Below, in pieces: positions 57,551 through 64,000 of a stretch of 64,000 bases of DNA. Every line of letters starts with the position of its first letter. Positions within the stretch are counted from its first letter, which is position 1. Location: positions 1 to 64,000 of the forward strand of contig NZ_FNGC01000009.1 of the NCBI RefSeq assembly GCF_900102785.1. Reading direction: 5' to 3'. Below the pieces are notes generated by a model, which did not search any database, was not told where the DNA came from, and was given only the letters and a program-made list of their open reading frames with translations. The position numbers and the translations under genes were made by a program. This DNA comes from Arthrobacter sp. ok362. Its GTDB lineage: Bacteria; Actinomycetota; Actinomycetes; Actinomycetales; Micrococcaceae.

Positions 57551-58381
57551 TCACCGCTTCCGGCGGAGATTGCGCATTACGTCTTCTGCGGTCAGTGCAG
57601 GCTCTCGCTCCTGACGCATGAAACCCTCGTCATCAGAATAGCCCTCGCCCATTAAGGCGGCCCACACCAAGCGTTCTTCAATCCCGTACTTGTCTGCGAT
57701 TCCGCGCTGCGTCATACCGGCTGCCCGCAGTCTGCGCATCCCTGGGAATTGGGGATCGGTGTAGAGAACTGCAAGCGGCGTGAGTGCGCCGGAGGCGCGA
57801 CCCTGTTCACCGGGGGTCAGCAGGAACCGTCGCCTTGCTTCTTTGATTCGCTGCGCCATAACTGAGGGCGACATTTCCACCAGCGCCGCGAGCGTTGCCG
57901 TCGCTCGGCTGTTTCCCAGCCGGATTTGCTCAGCATACTTTGCCGCCAGGGCTGCGTACTCGACATTGGTCCTCGGGGCTGTCTTGTCCCGCCATGTTTC
58001 AAACCGCTGCTCGATGAACGCAGTGTTGGTGGCGAGTTTCGCGAGCTGTTCCTCAGCGACCCGGCGCCTTCCTCGTGCACGGTCCACAGCGGTTTCAACG
58101 TACGAACGAACCTCATCGCTGTCCACATTCGGGAGGGTTTGCACTTGACCGGCCGGCAACGCCAGGACCTCAGCGATCGACCACGATTCGGTTGTGAAGT
58201 CGACCCTGAGTCCGATGGCCCAGCCGTCTTTCGGGCGGCGGATGAGAAGAGCAAAGTCCTCATAGAAGCGCTCCTGCGGCGGAGTCTGGGAATCATGCCA
58301 TGCGAGAGCGACATCTTCGGTGAGCTTTCTAAGCACGGGGCTGGCATCTTCGGGCTTCATGCCTTCACTGTAATCGTTCAT
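57551..58381 (-). CDS. unknown DNA-binding-like protein of the element
   Basis: The 276-residue product starts at ATG 58381, which follows GAAGGGAG. Upstream in-frame ATGs lack a site. The N-terminal third is alpha/beta. The middle is a long charged helix region (VDRARGRRRVAEEQLAKL). The C-terminal third has two helix-turn-helix-like segments (ATATLAALVEMSPSVMAQRI and MTQRGIADKYGIEERLVW). It lies 3 bp from int on the same strand. A regulator or replication-linked role is possible; the family is not recognised. Confidence 0.65.
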   Translation of the reverse strand: MNDYSEGMKPEDASPVLRKLTEDVALAWHDSQTPPQERFYEDFALLIRRPKDGWAIGLRVDFTTESWSIAEVLALPAGQVQTLPNVDSDEVRSYVETAVDRARGRRRVAEEQLAKLATNTAFIEQRFETWRDKTAPRTNVEYAALAAKYAEQIRLGNSRATATLAALVEMSPSVMAQRIKEARRRFLLTPGEQGRASGALTPLAVLYTDPQFPGMRRLRAAGMTQRGIADKYGIEERLVWAALMGEGYSDDEGFMRQEREPALTAEDVMRNLRRKR

Positions 58382-58495
58382 AGTCAACTCCCTTCGGTTC
58401 ATGGTTGACAGCTTTGCGTCCATGGCGCTAACTTTAGTCCTGGTCATTCACAGCGGTCAAGTTTGAAAATAAGCGAAAAACTATGAAAGGACGTT

Positions 58496-58720
58496 ATGGC
58501 AGATCCGCGATCAGGGCCCCCGCCCGGGATCCAAGAGTTGGAAATTACACGCTCGATTTACGTCACCCGCGCCGAAGCGGCGGTCTACCTGAATGTGCCC
58601 CCGCGCTGGCTTGCGAACAACACCAAAAGTGGCCCCCGGTACATCAAGGTGGGGGGCCTCGTGCGCTACTCCGTCGAAGCCTTAGACGCTTTCATGTCCG
58701 CACATGAAGGCCGGCACTAG
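58496..58720 (+). CDS. xis: excisionase-like helix-turn-helix protein
   Basis: This 74-residue protein has the AlpA/MerR-type fold of excisionases (YVTRAEAAVYLNVPPRWLAN, then GPRYIKVGGLVRYSVEALDA). It binds DNA near the attachment site and directs excision with the integrase. It is divergent from the 276-residue gene and close to int. AAAGGACGTT precedes the ATG. The recognition-helix tryptophan and the wing are as expected. Confidence 0.85.
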   Translation: MADPRSGPPPGIQELEITRSIYVTRAEAAVYLNVPPRWLANNTKSGPRYIKVGGLVRYSVEALDAFMSAHEGRH

Positions 58721-58860
58721 CGGGACCCTCACTTCGTCGATCGCGGCCAACAGAATCCCCCGCCAACTGCAGGCGGCCAGCACAGCCGTCCCACATCATC
58801 TGAGCACTTCATCCCTGGCCGGACCAGCCCCTGGTTTCGTCCCCACCAATGGAGGTAGTT

Positions 58861-59256
58861 ATGTTCCCCTCGACCGATCCGCCGTCATCTGAGGACGCTC
58901 CCGCGCCGCAGGCAGACGAGCCGCGGTGCGCTGAACAGGGCGGACGCAACAGCAACGCGTTCGCCGCAACGAACCCGCACCTGGACCGCTGGCTCGAAGC
59001 CGTCGGCGGAGATACTGCAGTGAGCCCCAAAGCTTTATCGGTCGCAGTGGCGATGGCCCGGTTTGTTGGCATCGGGCGCATCGCGTATACGAATTGGCAG
59101 TCGTTGAACACCACGCTTGCTCGTGACAGGCGGGATCGCGAAGTGCTCGCCAGCATGGGGGAACTTCAGTCTGCCGGCTACTTGACGCGCCATCCGGCCA
59201 CCAACCACGACAGGGTGCCCGGGTGGGCCCTGCGGCTTCCGGAGGAGGAGCTGTGA
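58861..59256 (+). CDS. hypothetical protein with winged-helix pattern
   Basis: The 131-residue product starts at ATG 58861 after GGAGGT. A disordered, acidic N-terminus is followed by a helical pattern with MARFVGIGRIAYTNWQSLNTTLA and a wing-like YLTRHPATNHDRVPG. It looks like the helix-turn-helix proteins encoded near excisionases in actinobacterial elements. The family is not recognised. A short ORF overlaps its stop. Confidence 0.6.
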   Translation: MFPSTDPPSSEDAPAPQADEPRCAEQGGRNSNAFAATNPHLDRWLEAVGGDTAVSPKALSVAVAMARFVGIGRIAYTNWQSLNTTLARDRRDREVLASMGELQSAGYLTRHPATNHDRVPGWALRLPEEEL

Positions 59257-59423
59257 GCGAAGCACTGAGCCAGCGGCTCAGCGTTTTCGACGCCCCTAAG
59301 GGGCGGCGAAGTCCATTACCGACAAAGTCGGGGTCTGAAGACCAGGCTGCGGTGTTCTACCCAGTAGAACTGCACCTGTCGTGGGCACACGTTCGACGCC
59401 CCGCCAGGGGCGGAGACCGATGA
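59253..59423 (+). CDS. short ORF coupled to the preceding gene
   Basis: A 56-residue frame starts at GTG 59253, overlapping the previous stop (GTGA) with GGAGGAG before it. The coupling argues for translation. However, its DNA is largely made of hairpins (59286-59412) and the peptide is basic and low-complexity, so it may be a leader peptide or non-coding. Confidence 0.35.
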   Translation: MSEALSQRLSVFDAPKGRRSPLPTKSGSEDQAAVFYPVELHLSWAHVRRPARGGDR

Positions 59424-59659
59424 CCTTGCCTTGGGGCAAGGCCACCCCCGTCGTCCCGAGGATAAGCCGAGACCAGACCCATTGTCCCGAGCCAACTGTT
59501 GCGTGGTTACGGACAGCGATGACCTTGCCGTGGGGCAAGGCCATCGGCCGGGGTGGCACAGCCTCCCCTCCGCAACCGAATTAAAGATTCGGCCGGTCAA
59601 AGCGGAGCGCAGCGCAGCCCGAAAGGCGGAGCAAGCTCCGCGTAACTCAACGAGTTTTT
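59286..59659. repeat. array of short perfect hairpins
   Basis: Ten perfect stems of 4-7 bp with short loops stand within 374 bp: 59291-59305, 59319-59331, 59332-59343, 59354-59370, 59397-59412, 59424-59441, 59523-59540, 59576-59592, 59626-59641 and 59644-59656. The first and fifth share TTCGACGCCCC and the GGGGCGG arm. The sixth and seventh share a 26-bp unit (GATGACCTTGCC then TGGGGCAAGGCCA) with one difference. The last stem is followed by T residues and could terminate transcription. No coding frame explains the array. Confidence 0.65.
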
Positions 59660-59711
59660 CATTGCCCTGCGTCGATTACAACCCACCAGACGACGAGAAC
59701 CCGAGGTCACC

Positions 59712-60002
59712 ATGCAAGATTCCATGTCCCGGCGCGCCCAGGACCCTGTTGAAACGCCTTGGTAGGCGAGGACCTTTGATTCCAGGAAACGTCACTATGA
59801 GCGTCGGGGACTTTGCCGCGTCTGCGCAGCCCAGGCGGCCTGGGGCCACCAACTGGCGTTCTCCCGGATCAATCCGCCGTGTCACGAGTGCCAGCCGCTC
59901 GTCGACACCTTCCCCGTCAATAAGCCAGGGTTGTGGAGGTCCCACTCTCCCCGCCGCGGAGCCATGTTCTCGTCCTCGGTTCGCCCCGGAAAGGGTCGCT
60001 AG
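59712..60002 (+). pseudogene. zinc-ribbon-like ORF interrupted by an amber codon
   Basis: ATG 59712 follows GAGG with a 6-nt spacer. The frame reads 17 codons, then TAG (59763-59765), then 78 codons to TAG 60000-60002. The second part carries two C-x2-C pairs (GLCRVCAAQAAWGHQLAFSR and PPCHECQPLVDTFP), as in small zinc-ribbon proteins. No ATG, GTG or TTG start follows the amber codon near the motif, so the frame is either a dead gene or read through. The amber lies in a small hairpin (CGCCT-TGGT-AGGCG, 59755-59768). Confidence 0.5.
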
Positions 60003-60394
60003 AGGCCCTGGGTGTGGAATTTCCGACAACGGTACTGGCGAGCGGCAGCCAGAATGTCGTTCCCGCCTGACACCGTCAATCAATGCGCCTGTGGGGGCGC
60101 GCGATTGAACGGTCGCGGGCCGGGGAGCCGATCGGCACCCTTCGCATGACGTCCGGCGGAGGGTTCATTCTCCGGCCCGGATGGGTCAACCGGACCATGT
60201 CGTGTAGTTACCTTCACCGGGCCTCCCCACAGTAGATGGGGATCACGGCATGGCCGGAGACCGGTCTTTACTGCCCTACATCGAGGAATTTCCTCGGCCG
60301 CCCTCAATGGCGGCATTTCCCGTGCTGATTCCTCCGCGCCGTAATGGCACGCCCTTTTCCTCCCCGACCCCGTCCACAGCCGGCCCATGAGCCG
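60003..60394. other. non-coding stretch with palindromes
   Basis: No convincing gene. It holds several perfect palindromes or stems: 60127-60136 (GCCGATCGGC), 60258-60267 (AGACCGGTCT), 60282-60296 (CGAGGAA-T-TTCCTCG) and 60297-60314 (GCCGCC-N6-GGCGGC). Confidence 0.5.
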
Positions 60395-60940
60395 ATGGCC
60401 GACCTCTCAACTGGAGATTCCTTGTTGGATACGCCCTTTCACACCACAGCCGTAGCCCAGACGGCAGAACAAAGTGTCCAGTCCATGTATATGGAGCGCC
60501 GAGCGGCGGCGAAACTCATGGTCGTGTCTTGGACGACTGCGGAGTACCGCCAGGCCGTCGACCAGTCATCGCTAAAGACCCCGGTAAAGAAGACGCTGCA
60601 TGCAATGGTCGGTAAGTCCGCCGGCGGCCTAACCACGATTGACAGGGCTAGCCTGTGTCTGATCACAGGGCTACGCGATGAAGGTACTGTCACGGAACAC
60701 TTTAGGAAGGCTCGCGCCGCGGGCCTCCTTAGGAGTGTGCGCAGGTTTAAGAAAAGCTCCATCCACACGTTGCTCATCCCCGGGACCGATGCTTCGTCAG
60801 GCGATGTGCAACCGGGAAGCCAGCTGGCTAATTGGCATTCCTGGACAGCCGAGGAAATTGCGTGGTGGGATGGCCTTGATCCGGAGATCTGGACACCACC
60901 TCCCTGGCAGCCATGGCAGGGCCAGGAGCCGCCATTCTAA
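60395..60940 (+). CDS. hypothetical protein with helix-turn-helix pattern
   Basis: The product has 181 residues from ATG 60395. A TTG at 60422 has a better ribosome site (GGAG, 5-nt spacer) and may be the true start; the frame is open from 60344. The middle has a helix-turn-helix-like pattern (IDRASLCLITGLRDEGTVTEHFRKA) and a strand pair (RSVRRFKKSSIHTLLIPG). The C-terminus is rich in tryptophan and proline. It could be a replication or transcription factor of the element. Confidence 0.6.
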   Translation: MADLSTGDSLLDTPFHTTAVAQTAEQSVQSMYMERRAAAKLMVVSWTTAEYRQAVDQSSLKTPVKKTLHAMVGKSAGGLTTIDRASLCLITGLRDEGTVTEHFRKARAAGLLRSVRRFKKSSIHTLLIPGTDASSGDVQPGSQLANWHSWTAEEIAWWDGLDPEIWTPPPWQPWQGQEPPF

Positions 60941-61001
60941 AAACCCCATTTTAAATAAAGAGAGCTATAGCCGGAAGGCTTGCGAAATTTATGGCCGTCG
61001 G

Positions 61002-61315
61002 TGGCGTCAGGGCGCTGCGGCCCGGTGCGCCCTGACGCCAGAATCTTCCCTGGACCTGTAACACGAAAGACCTCACGGCTGTGGGGTCGCTTAGGCGACC
61101 ACCGCTCTGTTGGCTCAGTACGACACCGTTGCCCTCCATGGGCAACCCGTAAGCGAGGTGGTGAACGGTCCTCGACAGGTCAAGTGTCGCGGACCGGTCC
61201 GATGCGGTTCCTGACCTGTCGGCCGTGTGGGCCGACGGATCGGTGGAGGAAAGATCCAGGTGCCGCCGGGCATGGTCGCCCGGCAGTCAAGGCGGAAGTT
61301 TAAATCATATTTAAA
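61002..61315. repeat. second cluster of perfect stem-loops
   Basis: Stems in order are 61002-61040 (14 bp, 11-nt loop; arm TGGCGTCAGGGCGC), 61085-61100 (6 bp), 61128-61146 (7 bp) and 61173-61221 (10 bp, with a 10-bp palindrome GGACCGGTCC inside the loop). Then come 61218-61236 (7 bp), 61265-61284 (7 bp) and 61299-61315 (7 bp, AT-only). No ORF with actinobacterial codon use covers them. A structured RNA or a single-strand origin is possible. Confidence 0.6.
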
Positions 61316-61348
61316 TGCTTTTGAACCCGTACGCGATCCCCGCCGCTA

Positions 61349-61690
61349 TCACGCGCGGGCGGAGACGGCAGGTCGGGTGGGGGTTACCCCCACCCGTTCG
61401 ACCATCCGGCGGTAGGCATCGGCTAAGGTCCCCGCGAAAAGGATGCCGTCCGGGCGCACCACAGAGCCTCCAGTCATTTCCTGACCGGAGGGTGTCGCGT
61501 ATCTCGACAAGGATATGGACGTCGATATCGACGTCGACGTCGTGGTTCTCGGTCTCAAGGTATCCGTAGTGCCCAGTCCGGGGCCGCCCATTATTCGCGC
61601 GAAGGACCACTGGGGCCGCGCTCCGGAACTGCTGTCAAGGCGCTCAACGAGCGCGCGACTGGCCGGAGTCAATTCCGGTTTTTGCTGACC
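61349..61690 (-). pseudogene. possible frameshifted ORF downstream of the 74-residue gene
   Basis: Coding-like sequence on the minus strand jumps between frames. The first frame gives PELTPASRALVERLDSSSG (from about 61680). A second frame gives HYGYLETENHDVDVDIDV. The first frame returns with VRPDGILFAGTLADAYRRM and a stop at 61349. Third-position GC is high in each part. Two compensating indels, or two unrelated ORFs, would explain it. Its upstream neighbour (61708-61932) lies on the same strand. Confidence 0.35.
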
Positions 61691-61707
61691 TTGATTCGTT
61701 GCCCGAG

Positions 61708-61932
61708 TTAGGCCTGCAACGGCTCGTTGCAGGCTTCGCAGCGCCGTCGGGCACCGACGCCTGTTTCTGCTATGACGAGGACTCCGCCCGGGTTGCGATC
61801 CCAGACCGTGCCGACGGTCAAGCGCCAGGCCGGGTGGAAGACTTCACCCGTCCGGGTGACGTAAACCTGGCCGGCACCGACCTTCGGCGAATTATCAGGT
61901 GCGCGGCGGAATTCCGGCTCGACCGCGTCCAA
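61708..61932 (-). CDS. hypothetical protein with C-x2-C motif
   Basis: The 74-residue product begins at TTG 61932, with AAGGA 9 nt before it. The core reads VYVTRTGEVFHPAWRLTVG, and the end has RRCEACNEPL with a possible zinc-binding pair. Codon use is strongly actinobacterial. The frame is open 25 codons further upstream (lysine-rich) without a standard start. Function unknown; the basic N-terminus would suit nucleic-acid binding. Confidence 0.55.
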   Translation of the reverse strand: MDAVEPEFRRAPDNSPKVGAGQVYVTRTGEVFHPAWRLTVGTVWDRNPGGVLVIAETGVGARRRCEACNEPLQA

Positions 61933-62013
61933 AGGACCGAGATCCTTAGCCTTCTTGTGTGCTTTTGCTGCTGATCGCCAAGAGCGGCCCTTTCGTGCTG
62001 ACTGAATACTCGA

Positions 62014-62039
62014 ATGCTACCGGAATGGTCCGGTAGCAT
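62014..62039. promoter_or_regulatory. 26-bp inverted repeat
   Basis: Perfect 11-bp arms (ATGCTACCGGA and TCCGGTAGCAT) flank ATGG, 82 bp upstream of the 74-residue minus-strand gene. It could be an operator for that gene or a structural element. Confidence 0.45.
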
Positions 62040-62341
62040 CCGCGAGAGCATGGTCCAGCGAGGGACTGGCCGCTCTTCCATAGCGACTACTGTGCCTGCG
62101 TCCAACATGAGGCCGGACGCCGCTGCATCAGGCCGGCTCCATGCACTTGCGGCAGTCAAGGTCCAAGGTGGCGCTATAGGCACAGAAGTCCCAGAATGCA
62201 GATCGCCCTAACAACCTGGGCAGCCGTGGCCACACCATAGTGCACTCCGAAACGGCTCTGACCGGCTGACACCGTATAGAGACGCGCTAGCCGTGCCTGA
62301 TGGCTGGGAGGATGAGCTTGGCCGGCACGACGCCCATGGCA

Positions 62342-62433
62342 AGAGACACAGGTGAATCATTAGGCGTAGTAGCAACGTCGGAGAGACGCAGGTGAGCCGG
62401 GATCACCGACGCCCATCGTGAGAGACGCAGGTG
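62342..62433. repeat. three direct repeats, iteron-like
   Basis: AGAGACRCAGGTG occurs at 62342-62354, 62382-62394 and 62421-62433, with starts 40 and 39 bp apart. The first and third are preceded by ACGCCCAT. The regular spacing of nearly four helical turns suits protein-binding sites. Confidence 0.5.
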
Positions 62434-62497
62434 CGCCGGCGGTCGGGTTGACCTCGTCCCGCAGCATCTGGCAAGCAGTCCACGGACGTCGTTACGC

Positions 62498-63598
62498 CTA
62501 CTCCCTCCAAGTGATGTTGTCCCGTATTTGGGTGATGGCGGTTTTGGTCACGCCATATTCCCGGGCCAGACGGTTTATCGTTCCGCGCGGTCCGGGGAGT
62601 TGAGCGCGGATGTCCGCGGCTTTTTTCTGCGTGAGCTTTGCATTGGGGTGGGCGGCGCCTCGACGGACTGTTCCGAGCCTAACCCTGTCATGACCGTTCT
62701 CTGCCGGTGTCGCCCAGCGGAGGTTGCCGGGGGTGTTGTCCAGGGGATTCCCGTTGTAATGGGCAACGTGCATGCCGGCGGCCGGGCATGGACCGTTCCA
62801 CGCCTCGCAGACGAGAGTATGCACCCCTCGAGGATTTCCCTTCCCGCAATCGACGACGGCATAGCCAGGGACCGTGATGTAAGGCTTGAGGATCGTCTTG
62901 TGCCTACCGCGGACCCGCCCCAGGGAGCTCACCATGTAGCCTTCGTAAGCGGTCCGCCGCCATTCTTCACCGTCAATCTCGTCATCCGGATGAACCACCG
63001 AGATCTCGGAGATCCGGGTTCGATTGACGCGCGCTTTGGCATCCTGCTCCCTTTTGGCACGGACGGCAGGTGATGGTTGGTCGGTTGGGTGCGTCCGCAG
63101 CTTTCCCGCCGCAAGAAGTCCAACGTAGGAGCGTGAGCATCCGAAGAGCTCGGCAATCCATGGATGGCCGATTCCGGCAGCGATCATCCGCCGCATATGG
63201 AACACCTGTTCATCGGTGAATTTGGCAAATGGGTTGTTCATTCCCCCGGACGTGTCGTAATGGCCGTCGGAAGCCCTGTCCTTCATGTTCTCGGCGTGCG
63301 TACCTATCCGCAGGTGGGAGATTTCCACGCATGGCCGAATGCAACACGAGTGCAACAGAAACTGGTCAGGGGAAAGGATCTCGCCGTACTCGAAGAACCA
63401 TGCCATGCGGTGAGCCAGCATCGTCTTTCCGTGGAACATGAATTTTCCATAGCCACGTGTTGTCAGGCCAGCAGTCCAAAGCAAGCATCCGCCGCCTGCC
63501 GGGCGCGTCTTTTCATAGAACCGCTCACGGTCAGCCGGCACGGCCCAGGACTCGACAGCGTCTCGTGGAGTAATTTCCTCCGGTCGCGGGGTTTCCAT
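62498..63598 (-). CDS. tandem HNH endonuclease-like protein
   Basis: The 366-residue protein has two HNH_3-like modules. The first (about 28-165) reads YGKFMFHGKTMLAHRMAWFF, then HSCCIRPCVEISHLRIGTHAEN, followed by a helix-turn-helix-like tail (FTDEQVFHMRRMIAAGIGHP, FGCSRSYVGLLAAG). The second (about 205-366) has a NUMOD4-like start (DGEEWRRTAYEGYMVSSLGR), an HNH core (HVAHYNGNPLDNTPGNLRWA) and a similar tail (LAREYGVTKTAITQIRDN). Start METPRP at 63598 is preferred; the frame is open to 63649. It may be a homing-type nuclease. Confidence 0.75.
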   Translation of the reverse strand: METPRPEEITPRDAVESWAVPADRERFYEKTRPAGGGCLLWTAGLTTRGYGKFMFHGKTMLAHRMAWFFEYGEILSPDQFLLHSCCIRPCVEISHLRIGTHAENMKDRASDGHYDTSGGMNNPFAKFTDEQVFHMRRMIAAGIGHPWIAELFGCSRSYVGLLAAGKLRTHPTDQPSPAVRAKREQDAKARVNRTRISEISVVHPDDEIDGEEWRRTAYEGYMVSSLGRVRGRHKTILKPYITVPGYAVVDCGKGNPRGVHTLVCEAWNGPCPAAGMHVAHYNGNPLDNTPGNLRWATPAENGHDRVRLGTVRRGAAHPNAKLTQKKAADIRAQLPGPRGTINRLAREYGVTKTAITQIRDNITWRE

Positions 63599-63673
63599 CA
63601 CCGCACCTGACCTCTGATTTGCGGGACAAGCCTCGCTCCTGCGATGCATGTATCACTAGTAGAGCAGACAAGG

Positions 63674-63692
63674 CTGACAATGTCAGTTGACA
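63674..63692. promoter_or_regulatory. overlapping palindromes before the XRE gene
   Basis: CTGACA-A-TGTCAG (63674-63686) overlaps TGTCA-GT-TGACA (63681-63692), giving three TGACA half-sites in alternating orientation. It lies 8 bp before the xre start and upstream of the divergent HNH gene, as a repressor operator would. Confidence 0.5.
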
Positions 63693-63699
63693 TGGATAA

Positions 63700-64000
63700 A
63701 TGCCCACCCGTCCGCACCAGTCCTCCGAGGAGCAGATACAGCGGTGGACGGAACGCCGGACGATGGTCGGGGCGCGAATACGAGAGCTGCGACTGGAACA
63801 GGCACTCTCCCAGGAAGCGTTGGCACTGGAGTCCGGGTTGAGCCGGAACATGATCATAGGGATCGAGTGGGGCCGGAAGAGCGTGGCTTACGAGCGACTT
63901 TGGGATATCGCGGACGTTCTCGATGTTCCAGTGAGCCAGCTTCTGCTCCCACCAGATTCCGCCGCAACGATTTCCCCGTACCGAGGCGGTCGGCGACCCA
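63700..64000 (+). CDS. XRE-family repressor-like regulator, cut by the window edge
   Basis: From ATG 63700 the frame runs off the window after 100 codons. It has a helix-turn-helix of the Cro/C1 type (RIRELRLEQALSQEALALES, then GLSRNMIIGIEWGRKSVAYE and LWDIADVLDVPVSQLL). Such proteins repress phage or element genes and restriction-modification genes. It is divergent from the HNH gene, with overlapping palindromes between them. The ORF is in a different frame from the longer but non-coding-looking one starting nearby. Confidence 0.7.
   Translation, partial: MPTRPHQSSEEQIQRWTERRTMVGARIRELRLEQALSQEALALESGLSRNMIIGIEWGRKSVAYERLWDIADVLDVPVSQLLLPPDSAATISPYRGGRRP

Larger units (their letters stand above)
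61933..62497. other. intergenic region with palindrome and direct repeats
   Basis: No credible gene lies here. It contains the 26-bp palindrome at 62014-62039, complementary 10-mers at 61980-61989 and 62068-62077, and the three direct repeats near 62342-62433. Confidence 0.55.
55917..64000. mobile_element. integrated element, left part (continues past the window)
   Basis: The element runs from the tRNA-Phe fragment at 55917 and includes an integrase, an excisionase, small unknown genes, hairpin-rich non-coding DNA, a tandem HNH protein and an XRE repressor. Lower coding density and several degraded ORFs set it apart from the tightly packed chromosome. No capsid, terminase, relaxase or FtsK-like gene is visible in this part, so phage or conjugative type cannot be decided. 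Confidence 0.8.

Noticed and set aside
59286..61315. CRISPR array
   Set aside because: The repeats are different hairpins with irregular spacing; no constant repeat-spacer pattern and no cas gene.
59286..61315. Retron or diversity-generating element
   Set aside because: No reverse transcriptase is encoded anywhere in the window.
61518..61535. Perfect 18-bp palindrome GACGTCGATATCGACGTC as an operator
   Set aside because: On the minus strand it codes in frame for alternating D-V-D-I-D-V within the frameshifted ORF, which explains the symmetry without a binding site.
61515..61688. 57-codon plus-strand ORF
   Set aside because: Its ribosome site is too close to the ATG and it lies opposite better coding signal on the minus strand.
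63644..63841. 65-codon ORF at the right edge
   Set aside because: It has no family features and overlaps, in another frame, the XRE-type gene, which has clear helix-turn-helix sequence.

Overview
The window is about 66-70% GC, with short overlapping gene spacings and actinobacterial gene families throughout. It resembles a soil member of the Micrococcaceae (Arthrobacter / Pseudarthrobacter-like). That placement is inferred from gene content and codon use only; no database search was run. About 56 kb is ordinary chromosome. From about 55.9 kb to the right edge lies the left part of an integrated mobile element that continues beyond the window.

Layout. 0.2-5.5 kb: pyrE, an FAD monooxygenase, nadE, a quinone-oxidoreductase-like gene lying between two copies of a 68-bp repeat, and an IclR regulator. 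5.7-8.4 kb: a CoA-transferase A/B plus SCP-x-like thiolase operon, with IclR-type operators in front of it. 8.6-14.4 kb: a zinc alcohol dehydrogenase, a small protein, a rifampicin-phosphotransferase-like PEP-utilising enzyme, an alpha/beta hydrolase and a cold-shock gene. 14.4-27.8 kb: a potassium island. It holds two near-identical APC permeases around an unknown gene, then a 39-aa micro-ORF, kdpF, kdpA, kdpB, kdpC, kdpD and kdpE. A shared 19-bp box made of two half-sites 11 bp apart lies upstream of both permeases and twice upstream of kdp, so KdpE probably controls all three units. 27.8-36.5 kb: a PAS-GAF-GGDEF protein, a divergent acyl-CoA dehydrogenase / acyl-CoA synthetase pair with a MarR regulator, an MFS exporter and a membrane glycosyltransferase. 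36.7-39.9 kb: a CYP102 (P450-BM3)-type self-sufficient cytochrome P450. 39.9-44.3 kb: a valine-degradation operon. 44.4-46.2 kb: exonuclease III and an unknown gene. 46.3-51 kb: a LacI-controlled sugar ABC importer without its own ATPase. 51-53.4 kb: a five-gene, mostly overlapping Asp23/Gls24 envelope-stress operon. 53.5-55.7 kb: a lipoprotein, a repeat-rich intergenic region, a SRPBCC/MarR pair and a YciI-like protein.

Mobile element. At 55.9 kb a 54-bp fragment identical in form to the 3' part of a tRNA-Phe (anticodon GAA) lies next to a tyrosine integrase, followed by a regulator-like protein, an excisionase and small genes. Two short stretches (59.3-59.7 kb and 61.0-61.3 kb) are packed with perfect short hairpins. 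A zinc-ribbon ORF is interrupted by an amber codon, and another ORF appears frameshifted. A protein with two HNH modules is divergent from an XRE-type repressor at the right edge. The intact tRNA-Phe and the rest of the element should lie to the right.

The most unusual items are the KdpE-type regulon boxes, an integrase whose catalytic domain holds an insert resembling a peptidoglycan-binding domain, the hairpin arrays, the 68-bp repeats around a gene with no standard start codon, and the P450-reductase fusion with an altered substrate anchor.
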